64,000 nucleotides of DNA from Rhodoplanes sp. (lineage in GTDB: Bacteria; Pseudomonadota; Alphaproteobacteria; Rhizobiales; Xanthobacteraceae): positions 248,001 to 312,000 of the forward strand of contig NZ_JACAAX010000001.1 of NCBI RefSeq assembly GCF_013377085.1. Direction: 5' to 3'. Position numbers and translations under genes: made by a program. The notes under the pieces were generated by a model. That model saw nothing but the letters and a program-made list of their open reading frames with translations, did no database searches and was not told the origin of the DNA. Positions 46,529 through 54,734 of the stretch are shown here, one piece after another; within the stretch, counting starts at the first letter, position 1, and the number at the start of each line of letters is the position of its first letter.

Positions 46529-47152
46529 TCACCAACGGTCCTGATAGAAGCCTTGCCCGCCCGGATAGGTGCGTGGTGCGAACGGCTGGAACGGCCGGTA
46601 GTACGGCGTCTGGTACGGGTCGGAGGGATAGACGGCGCGCGGCTGGTAGGAGACCTCCGGGGCCGCTTCCGGCGCCACGCGGGGCGCCCGCGCCACGCCG
46701 GCCGGAGAACCGCCCGCCACCACGATGCGGGTGTTGCCGGCGCCGTGCTGCTTCACCAGCGAGAACAGGGTCGCGGCATTGGAGGGGTGCAGCCGCACGC
46801 AGCCATGCGAGGCCGGCCCGCCCAGCCGCGCGATCTCGTAGGAGCCGTGGATGGCGTAGCCGCCATGGAAGAAGATCGAGTAGGGCATCGGCGAGTTGTA
46901 GTATTTTCGCGAGAAATGGCTCCGCTCCAGCCGCTGCGGCGAATAGGTGCCGCTCGGCGTGCCGAAGCCGGCCCGGCCGGTCGACACCGGCCAGGAGTAG
47001 CGGGTCGCGCCGTCGACCACGACGGACATCTGCTGGCTGGACTTGTCGATCCGCACCAGGACGGCGGCGTCGGCGGAGCAGAGGGGAACGACGAGCGTTG
47101 CGGCGAGGATCGCCGGACGGACCAGCACGCGAAACAGGGCCATGGGGTTCAC
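46529..47152 (-). CDS. L,D-transpeptidase (YkuD family)
   Basis: A 207-aa exported enzyme making 3-3 peptidoglycan cross-links or attaching proteins to the wall. It has a signal peptide (RVLVRPAILAATLVVPLCSADA), the YkuD domain (VLVRIDKSSQQMSVVVDG, TPSGTYSPQRLERSHFS) and the catalytic motif IHGSYEIARLGGPASHGCVR, with active His and Cys near residues 98 and 117. The Pro/Tyr-rich tail (about 155-207) is low-complexity. An alternative start lies three codons downstream (ATG 47143). Confidence 0.92.
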   Translation of the reverse strand: MNPMALFRVLVRPAILAATLVVPLCSADAAVLVRIDKSSQQMSVVVDGATRYSWPVSTGRAGFGTPSGTYSPQRLERSHFSRKYYNSPMPYSIFFHGGYAIHGSYEIARLGGPASHGCVRLHPSNAATLFSLVKQHGAGNTRIVVAGGSPAGVARAPRVAPEAAPEVSYQPRAVYPSDPYQTPYYRPFQPFAPRTYPGGQGFYQDRW

Positions 47153-47277
47153 TCGATACAGGAGCCGAAGGGGACGATGCGCTATCCAACGTCGAGGCGC
47201 CGGTTCTGTTCCGAACGGTTCGCGGGATGGTTACCGGCCGGCGCCGTCGGCCTGGGGTCTGCCTGCCGCGTCCCGGG

Positions 47278-47793
47278 TCATTTCAGCTCGGCCGCGATCT
47301 TGTCGAGCCCGGCCCTGGCGCAGACCTCGTCGCGCTCGCCGCCCGGCGCGCCCGACACGCCGATGGCGCCGATGACCTCCTCGCCGACCTTGACCGGCAG
47401 GGCGCCGGCGAGCGCGATGAACCCCGGCAGGGTCGCCTGGGCCGTGGCGGTCGGTGCGGTCGCCGGGTCGGCCAGCCGCTTGGCGAAGTCGGCCGACGAC
47501 ATCCGCACGGTGCGGGCCGTGTAGGCCTTGCGGCGGCTGTTCTCGACCGTGTGGGGCGAGGCGCCGTCGCCGCGCAGCACGACGCGGGTCTCGCCCTCGC
47601 GGCCCAGCACCGTGACGGTGACGCGGTAGCCCTGCTGCTTGCAGGTCTCGGCGGCCGTCTGCGCCATGGTGAGGGCCTGGGCGAGCGACAGGCTCTTCTC
47701 GGTCAAGAGCTGGGCAGAGGCTTGGCCGGCGATGGCGGCCACCATCAGAGACGCGAGCGCGACCGGCGCGCCGCGGCGAACGAACGACTGCAT
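47278..47793 (-). CDS. GlcG/HbpS-family secreted protein
   Basis: A 171-aa protein with a signal peptide ending near GQASAQ. The GlcG/HbpS domain follows: SLSLAQALTMAQTAAETCKQ, VTVTVLGREGETRVVLRGDG, NSRRKAYTARTV, GGLPVKVGEEVIGAIGVSGA-like closing segment and a final DEVCARAGLDKIAAELK. Relatives include haem-binding HbpS and uncharacterised GlcG; whether this one binds haem cannot be told. It stands alone upstream of the L,D-transpeptidase gene. Confidence 0.85.
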   Translation of the reverse strand: MQSFVRRGAPVALASLMVAAIAGQASAQLLTEKSLSLAQALTMAQTAAETCKQQGYRVTVTVLGREGETRVVLRGDGASPHTVENSRRKAYTARTVRMSSADFAKRLADPATAPTATAQATLPGFIALAGALPVKVGEEVIGAIGVSGAPGGERDEVCARAGLDKIAAELK

Positions 47794-47963
47794 GTGATCC
47801 TCCCGTGCCGCGCTCTTTTCGGCGTGGCTCGCGCAGCCTAGGCGAGCCGGCGCGCCGGGAGCGAGCCCCGTCTGGTCACATCTGCGTCAGTGGGACGGGG
47901 GAGGAAGCGGGCGCGTGCCTACGCCGCGTCGGCGGTCGCGATCGCGGGGCCGCCCGGCGGAGA

Positions 47964-48470
47964 TCAAGGGCTCGGTTTCGCTGCGATCTCGAAGGGGCGC
48001 GTCGCGATCTCGTCAGGGCCGTAAGGGCAAAGGCTCGGAAAGCGATCCGGCGCCATGTCGGTCTCCCGGGCCGCCTCGAGCCGGGCCTTGCGATAGGCCC
48101 GGGCGATGGCCTCCGGAACGCGGGGTTTCAGGCCCGGATTGTCACCCAGGATGTCCTCGATCTCGATCCGCTGGGTCTCGATCGAGAGCGCCCAGCTCCG
48201 CGAGCGGCGCTCCGGCTGGAAATCCCATTTCAGCATGTGGAGGAGAAGCACGCGAAAAGCGCTCTCCAGCTTGTTGAACTGCTCGCGCCCCAAGGATTCG
48301 ATCTCCTCGGCCACGTTCTCGCGATCGATGGCGTCGAGGCGCCCGTCGCGGACCAGGCGGGCCTGCTCCAGCGCCCACGAGTAGAAATCGCGGTCGTAGG
48401 ACGCGCGCCCGCCGGCCGGCGCGTCCGGCTCCTTCGGAACGGTCGTGACCTCGTCGCGACGCGGCGCCAT
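47964..48470 (-). CDS. DUF29 family protein
   Basis: A 168-aa protein of the DUF29 family. Recognisable sequence: YDRDFYSWALEQARLVRDGR, IDRENVAEEIESLGREQFNK, LESAFRVLLLHMLKWDFQPE and SWALSIETQRIEIEDILGDN. It is helical and soluble; members are abundant in cyanobacteria and rhizobia with no known function. ATG 48470 matches the family N-terminus; the longer frame upstream runs through the repeat at 48510. Confidence 0.85.
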   Translation of the reverse strand: MAPRRDEVTTVPKEPDAPAGGRASYDRDFYSWALEQARLVRDGRLDAIDRENVAEEIESLGREQFNKLESAFRVLLLHMLKWDFQPERRSRSWALSIETQRIEIEDILGDNPGLKPRVPEAIARAYRKARLEAARETDMAPDRFPSLCPYGPDEIATRPFEIAAKPSP

Positions 48471-48509
48471 GGCGGTCCTCGGTGAGCTCGCAGCCCCTCG
48501 GTCCTGTAG

Positions 48510-48535
48510 CCCGGATGAGCGAAGCGAAATCCGGG
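48510..48535. repeat. Short palindromic repeat (family B)
   Basis: CCCGGAT, loop GAGCGAAGCGAA, ATCCGGG, preceded by TGTAG and followed by ACCC. This motif, as I recall, is dispersed in many Rhizobiales genomes. It lies between the DUF29 gene and the HicB-like gene. Confidence 0.65.
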
Positions 48536-48586
48536 ACCCTTGTCTAGGATTTATGAGCGCTGCGACGACGGCGGCTCCCGAAGGGG

Positions 48587-48886
48587 TCAGACGGCGTCGG
48601 CTGTCGCGGGCGCGGGAACGAGCGCCACCATGAACGCGTCGATGTCGCGGGCGATCTCGGGATCGCGCTTCAGATCGATCAGGGTGCGGGCCGGCGGAAG
48701 GGCGCAGCCGTCCTCGCCCAGGACATCCGCGTAGAGCACGATCGCCTCCGGCGCATTGCGCAGCGCCTCGTCCAGATCGTCGCCGCCGGAAAAGCACCCG
48801 GGCAGATCGGCAAACCAGATCCCGACCGCGGTGTCCGGCCCAGCGTCCTCGACGACGGCGACGTAGTGGGGCATGGGCGAGGTCAC
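48587..48886 (-). CDS. HicB-like antitoxin-type protein
   Basis: A 99-aa protein with the HicB RNase-H-like fold: HYVAVVEDAGPDTAVGIWFADLPGCFSGGDDLDEALRNAPEAI, then a short helical tail. No HicA (double-stranded-RNA-binding toxin) gene adjoins. The start is GTG 48886, overlapping the stop of the upstream gene as GTGA, or ATG 48874. It could be an orphan HicB or the antitoxin of a non-HicA partner. Confidence 0.75.
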   Translation of the reverse strand: MTSPMPHYVAVVEDAGPDTAVGIWFADLPGCFSGGDDLDEALRNAPEAIVLYADVLGEDGCALPPARTLIDLKRDPEIARDIDAFMVALVPAPATADAV

Positions 48887-49338
48887 AGTTCGAGATCGTC
48901 CAAGGTGATGTTGGTTAACTTAGACCGGTTTCGTCGTATGATTTTGGTCTCGTCTCGGAGACTGGAAATCGGGGCGCGATGGGCATTCGCATCGATATAG
49001 AACCAATTGGCCCAGGCATTTTCTGTTTTTGTCCCGATCGCTCGGCTAAGTTCGTTCAGGCTCGGATATTTCTCACCGGTTTTGAGTAGCTGCCAATAGC
49101 CTCCCGTCGCCTTGGCTCTATGCTCTCGTCCCAGGTAAGTCCTAAATATTTCGAAACCCTCAGAAAATTCGATGCCATATCTCGCGTCGCGGAAACCTGC
49201 CGCTCCACTAGAGCCAGGTGCAGCGACAGGGGCGACTTTTAGTAGACGCGCGAGAATTGCGTTCTCGGACTGTTCGCCTTCCTGCTGAGCCTTCCAAATG
49301 GCCGCGAACACCTCAGTCGATACCTGAATAGCGCGCAT
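48883..49338 (-). CDS. Unknown protein coupled to HicB-like gene
   Basis: A 151-aa protein I do not recognise. The N-terminus (MRAIQVSTEVFAAIWKAQQE) looks helical; the middle reads FEIFRTYLGREHRAKATGGY and the C-terminus is basic (KIIRRNRSKLTNITLDDLEL). GGAGGGCGGTC before ATG 49338 decides the start. The gene is lower in GC than its neighbours, and its stop overlaps the HicB-like start (GTGA). A palindrome lies in its promoter. The two-gene layout with an operator resembles a toxin-antitoxin operon, but that is inference. Confidence 0.65.
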   Translation of the reverse strand: MRAIQVSTEVFAAIWKAQQEGEQSENAILARLLKVAPVAAPGSSGAAGFRDARYGIEFSEGFEIFRTYLGREHRAKATGGYWQLLKTGEKYPSLNELSRAIGTKTENAWANWFYIDANAHRAPISSLRDETKIIRRNRSKLTNITLDDLEL

Positions 49339-49366
49339 GACCGCCCTCCACTGAACGGCCCTCAAT

Positions 49367-49388
49367 CTATCTAGCTAACGTTAGATAG
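49367..49388. promoter_or_regulatory. Putative operator of the unknown/HicB-like operon
   Basis: CTATCTA and TAGATAG arms (49367-49373, 49382-49388) flank GCTAACGT; within it TAACGTTA (49376-49383) is itself a perfect palindrome. It lies about 30 bp upstream of ATG 49338 and just after the 3' end of the helicase gene, fitting autoregulation by a HicB-type repressor. Confidence 0.55.
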
Positions 49389-49400
49389 TCAAGATCATGC

Positions 49401-52235
49401 TCACGCCTTGTTCAAAAAGCTGTCCACGACGCGTTTCTCGCCGGCCTTGTCGAACTGGATGGTCAGCTTGTTGCCGTCGACCAGCGTCACCCGGCCGTAG
49501 CCGAACTTTTGGTGGAAGACGCGGTCGCCGCGCGAAAAGGCCGAGGCGGCGCCGGTCGAGCGGGCGACCAGCTCGCCTTCGATGGTGAGCGGGGCGCGGC
49601 CCGCGCCGTTGCCGGTCGCGGACAAGCCGCTACGCCCTCCACCGGGGCTACCCCCCTCCCGTCGCGCGTCGCGCGTTTCCCTCCCCCGCGAGGGGGGAGG
49701 GAACGACGAGGAGACGCCCGTCGTGCCCTTCTTGGCCGAGTCGCCGGACATGTCGTTCGGCCGGGTGGCGGACCTCCCGCTCGCACCGACATCCCGCATC
49801 CGGCCGGCGGGCTCGTCCGGAGCGACCTGCGAGTACTCGTGCGGGTCTTCCTCGAAGCCGCCGCGGTTTTTCTGGGCGCGCCGCCAGCCCGGCGTCGTGT
49901 AGCTCGAGCCGAACGCCGCCGTGGTGTCGAAGCGCGAGCCGTAGGCGCCGCCGTGGCCGCCATAGCCGGAAAAGCCGCCCTTGGCCTCCTCGACATGGAC
50001 GTGCTGCTCAGGCAGCTCGTCCAGAAACCGCGACGGCAGGCTCGACGACCACGAGCCGTGGATGCGCCGGTTCGACACGAACGAGATCCTGGCGTTTTTT
50101 CGCGCCCGCGTGATGCCGACGTGAGCGAGGCGCCGCTCCTCCTCCAGGCCGGCGCGGCCGTTCTCGTCGAGCGAGCGCTGGTGCGGCAGCAGGCCTTCCT
50201 CCCAGCCGGGCAAAAACACCGTGTCGAACTCCAGCCCTTTTGCCGCGTGCAGCGTCATGATGGACACGGCGTCGTGATCCTCGCCACGATCTGTGTCCAT
50301 CACCAAGGCGACGTGCTCGAGGAAACCTTGCAGATTTTCAAAATCCTCCATGGAGCGGACCAGCTCCTTGAGGTTTTCCAGGCGTCCGGCGGCGTCGGCG
50401 GAGCGGTCCTTCTGCCACATCTCGGTGTAGCCGGACTCGTCCAGGATGATCTCGGCGAGCTCGGTGTGCGGAAGCGTGTCGCGCTGTTGGCGCCAGCGAT
50501 CGAACGCCGCGACGAGGTCGCGCAGCGCCGCCCGCGGCTTCGGCTTGACGGCGTCGCTCGTGCTCATGACGCGCGCCGCCTCCAGCAGCGGCACGCGCCG
50601 GGCGCGGGCGAGGTCGTGCAGGCACTGCACGGCCGCATCGCCCAGCCCGCGCTTGGGTACGTTGACGATGCGCTCGAAGGCGAGGTCGTCGGCCGCTTGG
50701 TTGACCAGGCGCAGATACGCCATGGCGTCGCGGATCTCGGCGCGCTCGTAGAAGCGCGGGCCGCCGATCACCCGGTAAGGCAGGCCGAGCGTGACGAAGC
50801 GGTCCTCGAGCTCGCGCATCTGGAACGAGGCACGCACCAGGATGGCGATCTCGTCGAGCCGGTGGCCCTTGCGCTGGAGCTGCTCGATCTCCTCGCCGAT
50901 GGCGCGCGCCTCTTCCTCCGAATCCCAGGACGAGGAGACGACGACCTTCTCGCCCGCCTCGCCCTCCGAGCGCAGCGTTTTTCCCAGCCGTCCCTCGTTG
51001 TGGGCGATCAGATGCGAGGCGGCGCCGAGGATGTGGCCAGTGGAGCGGTAGTTGCGCTCCAGCCGGATCACCTTGGCGCCCGGAAAATCGTGGTCGAAGC
51101 GCAGGATGTTGTCGACCTCGGCGCCCCGCCAGCCATAGATCGACTGGTCGTCGTCGCCGACGCAGCAGATGTTTTTCGGGGGGCCGAGAGGCGATGCAGT
51201 AGCCACGGACACGGCTTCACCTCTCCCCGGTGAAGGACTTTGCATAATTGCTCCGTCGTTCCGGGGCGGCGCGCCAGCGCCGAGCCCGGAACCCATAACC
51301 CCTGTCTCTCGTGAGGCATCGGCACCGGGGGTATGGATTCCGGGCTCGCAGACCTGTGGTCCGCGCCCCGGAATGACGGGCCGGTCAACGGCCCCCGCGG
51401 CCCCCGCCGGCACCGCGGCTGAACTCGCCCGCTGCGCCAGCAATCTGAGCCACAGATACTGCGCCACGTTGGTGTCCTGGTATTCGTCGACCAGGATGTA
51501 TTTGAACCGCGTCTGATACTGCCGCAGCACCTCGGGGTTCTGGCGGAACAGCCTGATGGTCTCCAGCAGCAGGTCGCCGAAGTCGGCGGCGTTCAGCGTC
51601 TTCAGCCGCGCCTGATAGGCGGCGTAGAGATCGCGGCCGCGGCCGTTGGCGAAGGCGGCGCCTTCGCCGGCCGAGACCTGGTCGGGCGACAGGCCACGGT
51701 TCTTCCAGTGGTCGATCTGGGTGGCGAGCAGGCGCGCCGGCCAGCGCTTCTCGTCGATGTTCTCGGCGGCGATGAGCTGCTTGAGCAGGCGGATTTGGTC
51801 GTCGACGTCGAGAATCGTGAAGTCCGGCTTGAGCCCGACCGCCTCGGCGTGCCGGCGCAGAATCTTGGCACCGATCGAATGGAAGGTGCCGAGCCACGGC
51901 ATCCCTTCCACCACCTCGCCCACCATGGCGCCGATGCGGGTCTTCATCTCGCGCGCCGCCTTGTTGGTGAAGGTGACGGCGAGGATCTCGCTCGCCCGCG
52001 CGCGGCCGAGGCTGAGGATGTGGGCGATGCGGGTGGTCAGCACGCGGGTCTTGCCCGTGCCGGCACCGGCCAGCACCAGCACGGGCCCGTCGAGCGTCTC
52101 GACCGCCTCGCGCTGCTCGGGGTTGAGGCCTTCGAGATAGGGCGCGCGAAGCGCGCCGCGGGCGCGCGCGGCGATGCCGCCCGGCGCCGGGGCAGGGGGC
52201 GCGGGCTCGAAGGATCGCTTGAAGGGTTCGGTCAT
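49401..52235 (-). CDS. UvrD/PcrA-type DNA helicase with in-frame repeat insertions
   Basis: SF1A helicase, 944 aa, for DNA repair and replication restart. Motifs: LNPEQREAVETLDGPVLVLA, Walker A GAGTGKT (about 54-60), VTFTNKAAREMKTR, ILVDEYQDTN, CCVGDDDQSIYGWRGAE, LERNYRST, MTLHAAKGLEFDTVFLPGWE and ITRARKNARISF. Two segments do not fit the family: about residues 268-352, between the LRLLAQ helix and NICCVGDDD, carry translated family A repeat (VDRPVIPGRGPQVCEPGIHT); about 840-875 in the C-terminal tail carry another G/C palindrome (SSFPPPSRGRETRDARREGG). Both keep the frame. ATG 52235 is the usual UvrD start. The C-terminus (VFHQKFGYGRVTLVDGNKLT) is the normal PcrA-type end. Confidence 0.92.
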   Translation of the reverse strand: MTEPFKRSFEPAPPAPAPGGIAARARGALRAPYLEGLNPEQREAVETLDGPVLVLAGAGTGKTRVLTTRIAHILSLGRARASEILAVTFTNKAAREMKTRIGAMVGEVVEGMPWLGTFHSIGAKILRRHAEAVGLKPDFTILDVDDQIRLLKQLIAAENIDEKRWPARLLATQIDHWKNRGLSPDQVSAGEGAAFANGRGRDLYAAYQARLKTLNAADFGDLLLETIRLFRQNPEVLRQYQTRFKYILVDEYQDTNVAQYLWLRLLAQRASSAAVPAGAAGAVDRPVIPGRGPQVCEPGIHTPGADASRETGVMGSGLGAGAPPRNDGAIMQSPSPGRGEAVSVATASPLGPPKNICCVGDDDQSIYGWRGAEVDNILRFDHDFPGAKVIRLERNYRSTGHILGAASHLIAHNEGRLGKTLRSEGEAGEKVVVSSSWDSEEEARAIGEEIEQLQRKGHRLDEIAILVRASFQMRELEDRFVTLGLPYRVIGGPRFYERAEIRDAMAYLRLVNQAADDLAFERIVNVPKRGLGDAAVQCLHDLARARRVPLLEAARVMSTSDAVKPKPRAALRDLVAAFDRWRQQRDTLPHTELAEIILDESGYTEMWQKDRSADAAGRLENLKELVRSMEDFENLQGFLEHVALVMDTDRGEDHDAVSIMTLHAAKGLEFDTVFLPGWEEGLLPHQRSLDENGRAGLEEERRLAHVGITRARKNARISFVSNRRIHGSWSSSLPSRFLDELPEQHVHVEEAKGGFSGYGGHGGAYGSRFDTTAAFGSSYTTPGWRRAQKNRGGFEEDPHEYSQVAPDEPAGRMRDVGASGRSATRPNDMSGDSAKKGTTGVSSSFPPPSRGRETRDARREGGSPGGGRSGLSATGNGAGRAPLTIEGELVARSTGAASAFSRGDRVFHQKFGYGRVTLVDGNKLTIQFDKAGEKRVVDSFLNKA
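49640..49712. repeat. G/C-rich palindromic repeat inside the helicase gene (family C)
   Basis: Contains CCCTCCCCC GCGA GGGGGGAGGG and a GTCGCGCGTCGCGCG run. Related GGGGAGG/CCTCCCC elements occur in the intergenic stretch 52399-52545. It is translated in frame in the helicase tail. Confidence 0.65.
51252..51378. repeat. Family A palindromic repeat inside the helicase gene
   Basis: CGTCGTTCCGGGGCGGCGCG to CGCCCCGGAATGACGGGCC with inner GGAACCCATAACCCCTGTC and GGGGGTATGGATTCCGGG. It closely matches the intergenic element at 13485-13606, yet lies within the helicase open frame. Confidence 0.8.
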
Positions 52236-52398
52236 TCCGGTTCCAGATCGCCGGGTCGACGGCCCGGCTCGGTTGCCGGCCGTTGCGGCCGGACACGGCC
52301 GGCGCGCACGCGGCGCGCGCCCACCGACGCGAATCGTTCGTCCTAAAGATGGCACCCGCACGGGCGCAAGGGGAGGGGCATGGGCATGCGCCGGCGCT

Positions 52399-52545
52399 TA
52401 CCCTCCCCTGGAGGGGGAGGGTCGGGGCGCGCCAAAGGCGCGCACCGGGGTGGGGTGAAGTCCCAAACGTCGGCTTCGCCGATCTCCCCCTCCCGGCGGA
52501 CTTTGTCCGCCGACCTCCCCCATCCAGGGGGAGGTGAAGAGAAAC
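52399..52545. repeat. Family C palindromic repeat, intergenic
   Basis: CCCTCCCCTGGAGGGGGAGGG near 52399, GCGCGCCAAAGGCGCGC near 52436, GGCGGACTTTGTCCGCC near 52495 and CCTCCCCCATCCAGGGGGAGG near 52515: a chain of small hairpins filling the gap between the helicase and thioesterase genes. It may also terminate the thioesterase transcript. Confidence 0.65.
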
Positions 52546-53054
52546 TAAGCCCGTTCGGGCATGGCGATGCGGCGGCCGGAGGCTTCGGGGCGGGGCAGCA
52601 TGGTGTGCGAGGCCTTCATCTCGGCGAGCCGCGCCGTGATCACGGGCGGGGTCGGGGCGGCCCGGCCGGCGTCCATGTCGACATGGAGCGCCATCACCTC
52701 CATGGTCGCCGCCATCCAGCCCTCGGTCGCATGGAAGAGCTGCTCGAAATAGTGCATCCGCTTGGCGTCGTGGCCGAGGAGCTGGAAGGTTGCGCGCACC
52801 GCGTCCCCGGCCTTCAGCTCCCGCAGGTAGCGCACATGGGTCTCGGCCGTGTAATACGAATGGCGCTTGAGCGTGACGTAGTCGAGCCCGGCGCCGATCA
52901 GCGCCAACACCTCGTCGGCGGCGCGGTCGAACAGCACGTTGTAGTAGGCCATGTTGAGATGGCCGTTGTAGTCGATCCAGTCCGGCTCGATCCGCATGGC
53001 GGACGAGACGAACGGCGCGAAAAACACCGGCTTCAGGTCGGCATGGTCCAGCAT
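52545..53054 (-). CDS. Thioesterase-family (hot-dog fold) protein
   Basis: A 169-aa acyl-CoA thioesterase-like protein. The hot-dog motif IDYNGHLNMAYYNVLFDRAAD has the conserved Asp-Tyr-NGH-N pattern of the 4-hydroxybenzoyl-CoA thioesterase group. ETHVRYLRELKAGDAVRATF and YFEQLFHATEGWMAATMEVM complete the fold. ATG 53054 gives the usual start; one three codons upstream (53063) is possible. It is divergent from the FAD-linked oxidase gene. Substrate unknown. Confidence 0.85.
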   Translation of the reverse strand: MLDHADLKPVFFAPFVSSAMRIEPDWIDYNGHLNMAYYNVLFDRAADEVLALIGAGLDYVTLKRHSYYTAETHVRYLRELKAGDAVRATFQLLGHDAKRMHYFEQLFHATEGWMAATMEVMALHVDMDAGRAAPTPPVITARLAEMKASHTMLPRPEASGRRIAMPERA

Positions 53055-53156
53055 GATGTTCATGATGTCAGTATGTCAGCGATTCACGACGAAGTCGTGC
53101 CGATCTCCCCGGATTCCGACGCTGCGCCGCACACCGGCCCGCACGGTCGAATCGGC

Positions 53157-54587
53157 ATGAGCGCGTCCGCGACCCTGGCCGCCGCGCCGCCGGCTCCGCG
53201 ACCCTCCCGTTCCACGATGGAGTCCACCGTCGCTGCACTCACGGCAGAATTCGGCAATCTGGTCGTCACCGCCGCGGCGACGCGCGAGCAGCACGGCAAC
53301 ACGGCGAGCTGGGTCGAGAACCAGCCGCCCGACGCCGTCGTCTTCCCGCAGTGCACGGCCGACGTTCAACAAATCGTGCGCATCTGCGCCGCCAACGGGG
53401 TGCCGATCATCCCGTTCGGCACCGGCACGTCGCTGGAGGGCCAGGTCAACGCGCCGTTCGGCGGCATCTCGGTCGACACGCGAGACATGAACAAGGTGCT
53501 CGCCGTGCATTCCGAGGATCTCGACGTGGTGGTCGAGCCCGGCGTCACGCGAAAGCAGCTCAACGAGCATCTTCGCGACCAGGGGTTGTTCTTTCCGCTC
53601 GATCCCGGCGCCGACGCGGCGCTCGGCGGCATGGCGGCGACCCGCTGCTCGGGCACCAATGCGGTGCGCTACGGCACCATGAAGGACGTCACGCTGGCCA
53701 TGAAGGTGGTGCTGGCGAACGGCGAGGAGATGATCACGGGGCGGCGCGCCAAGAAGTCGTCGGCCGGCTACGACCTCACCCGGCTGTTCGTCGGCTCGGA
53801 GGGCACGCTCGGCATCATCACCGAGCTGACGCTGAAGCTGCACGGCATTCCGGAGGCGATCTCGGGCGGCGTCTGCCCGTTCCCGACCGTCGAGGCGGCC
53901 TGCAACGCCGTCATCACGACGATCCAGACCGGCATCCCGGTCGCCCGTATCGAGCTGATGGACGCCCTGCAGGTGAAGGCCGTCAACGCCTATTCGCGCC
54001 TGACCCTGCCGGAGACGCCGGTGCTGTTCGTCGAATTCCACGGCAGCGAGGCGAGCGTCGCCGAGCAGTCGGCGCATTTCGGCGAGATCGCCCAAGAGTT
54101 CGGCGGCGGCCCGTTCGACTGGGCGACCCGGGCCGAGGACCGCACCAAGCTGTGGCAGGCCCGGCACGACGCCTACTGGGCCGCCGGGGCGCTGCGGCGC
54201 GGCTCGAAGTCGATCGCCAGCGACGTCTGCGTGCCGATCTCGCGGCTCGCCGAATGCGTGGCCGCGACCCAGGTCGACATCGCCGCGAGCGGTCTCGTCG
54301 CCCCGATCGTCGGCCATGTCGGCGACGGCAATTTTCACCTCGCGCTGCTGGTCGACACCGACGACCACGCCGAGGTATCGCGCGCAAAAGCGCTGCTGGA
54401 GCGGCTGGTCGAGCGGGCACTCGCCATGGACGGCACCTGCTCGGGCGAGCACGGCATCGGCCAGGGCAAGATGAAGTATCTGGATGCCGAGCTGGGCAAG
54501 CCGGCGCTCGCCGTGATGGCGGCCATCAAGGCGGCGCTCGATCCGGCCGGCATCCTCAACCCCGGCAAGATCGTCGCTTGCGGCTGA
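53157..54587 (+). CDS. FAD-linked oxidase, D-lactate/glycolate dehydrogenase type
   Basis: A flavoprotein of the GlcD/DLD family oxidising a 2-hydroxyacid, 476 aa from ATG 53157. FAD-binding PCMH domain: PDAVVFPQCTADVQQIVRIC, IPFGTGTSLEGQVNAPFGGI, DPGADAALGGMAATRCSGTN and YDLTRLFVGSEGTLGIITEL. The C-terminal oxidase domain has GHVGDGNFHLALLVD (catalytic and metal His) and the closing CSGEHGIGQGKMKYLDAELG and DPAGILNPGKI. ATGs at 53073 and 53217 are alternatives, and no ribosome-binding site settles it. Length fits D-lactate dehydrogenase (cytochrome). Confidence 0.9.
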   Translation: MSASATLAAAPPAPRPSRSTMESTVAALTAEFGNLVVTAAATREQHGNTASWVENQPPDAVVFPQCTADVQQIVRICAANGVPIIPFGTGTSLEGQVNAPFGGISVDTRDMNKVLAVHSEDLDVVVEPGVTRKQLNEHLRDQGLFFPLDPGADAALGGMAATRCSGTNAVRYGTMKDVTLAMKVVLANGEEMITGRRAKKSSAGYDLTRLFVGSEGTLGIITELTLKLHGIPEAISGGVCPFPTVEAACNAVITTIQTGIPVARIELMDALQVKAVNAYSRLTLPETPVLFVEFHGSEASVAEQSAHFGEIAQEFGGGPFDWATRAEDRTKLWQARHDAYWAAGALRRGSKSIASDVCVPISRLAECVAATQVDIAASGLVAPIVGHVGDGNFHLALLVDTDDHAEVSRAKALLERLVERALAMDGTCSGEHGIGQGKMKYLDAELGKPALAVMAAIKAALDPAGILNPGKIVACG

Positions 54588-54734
54588 TGGGCCCGACCGA
54601 CATATAATCGCCGCCGATTCTCGCGAGAGTTCGAGTTCACGGGGGGCCTCGACTCGGCGGCGCGCGAAGATCTCGCTGGCGCCTGCATCCACGCAACATC
54701 GAGGCGTCTGACGAAGTCCGTCCGGAGCGCGCAC

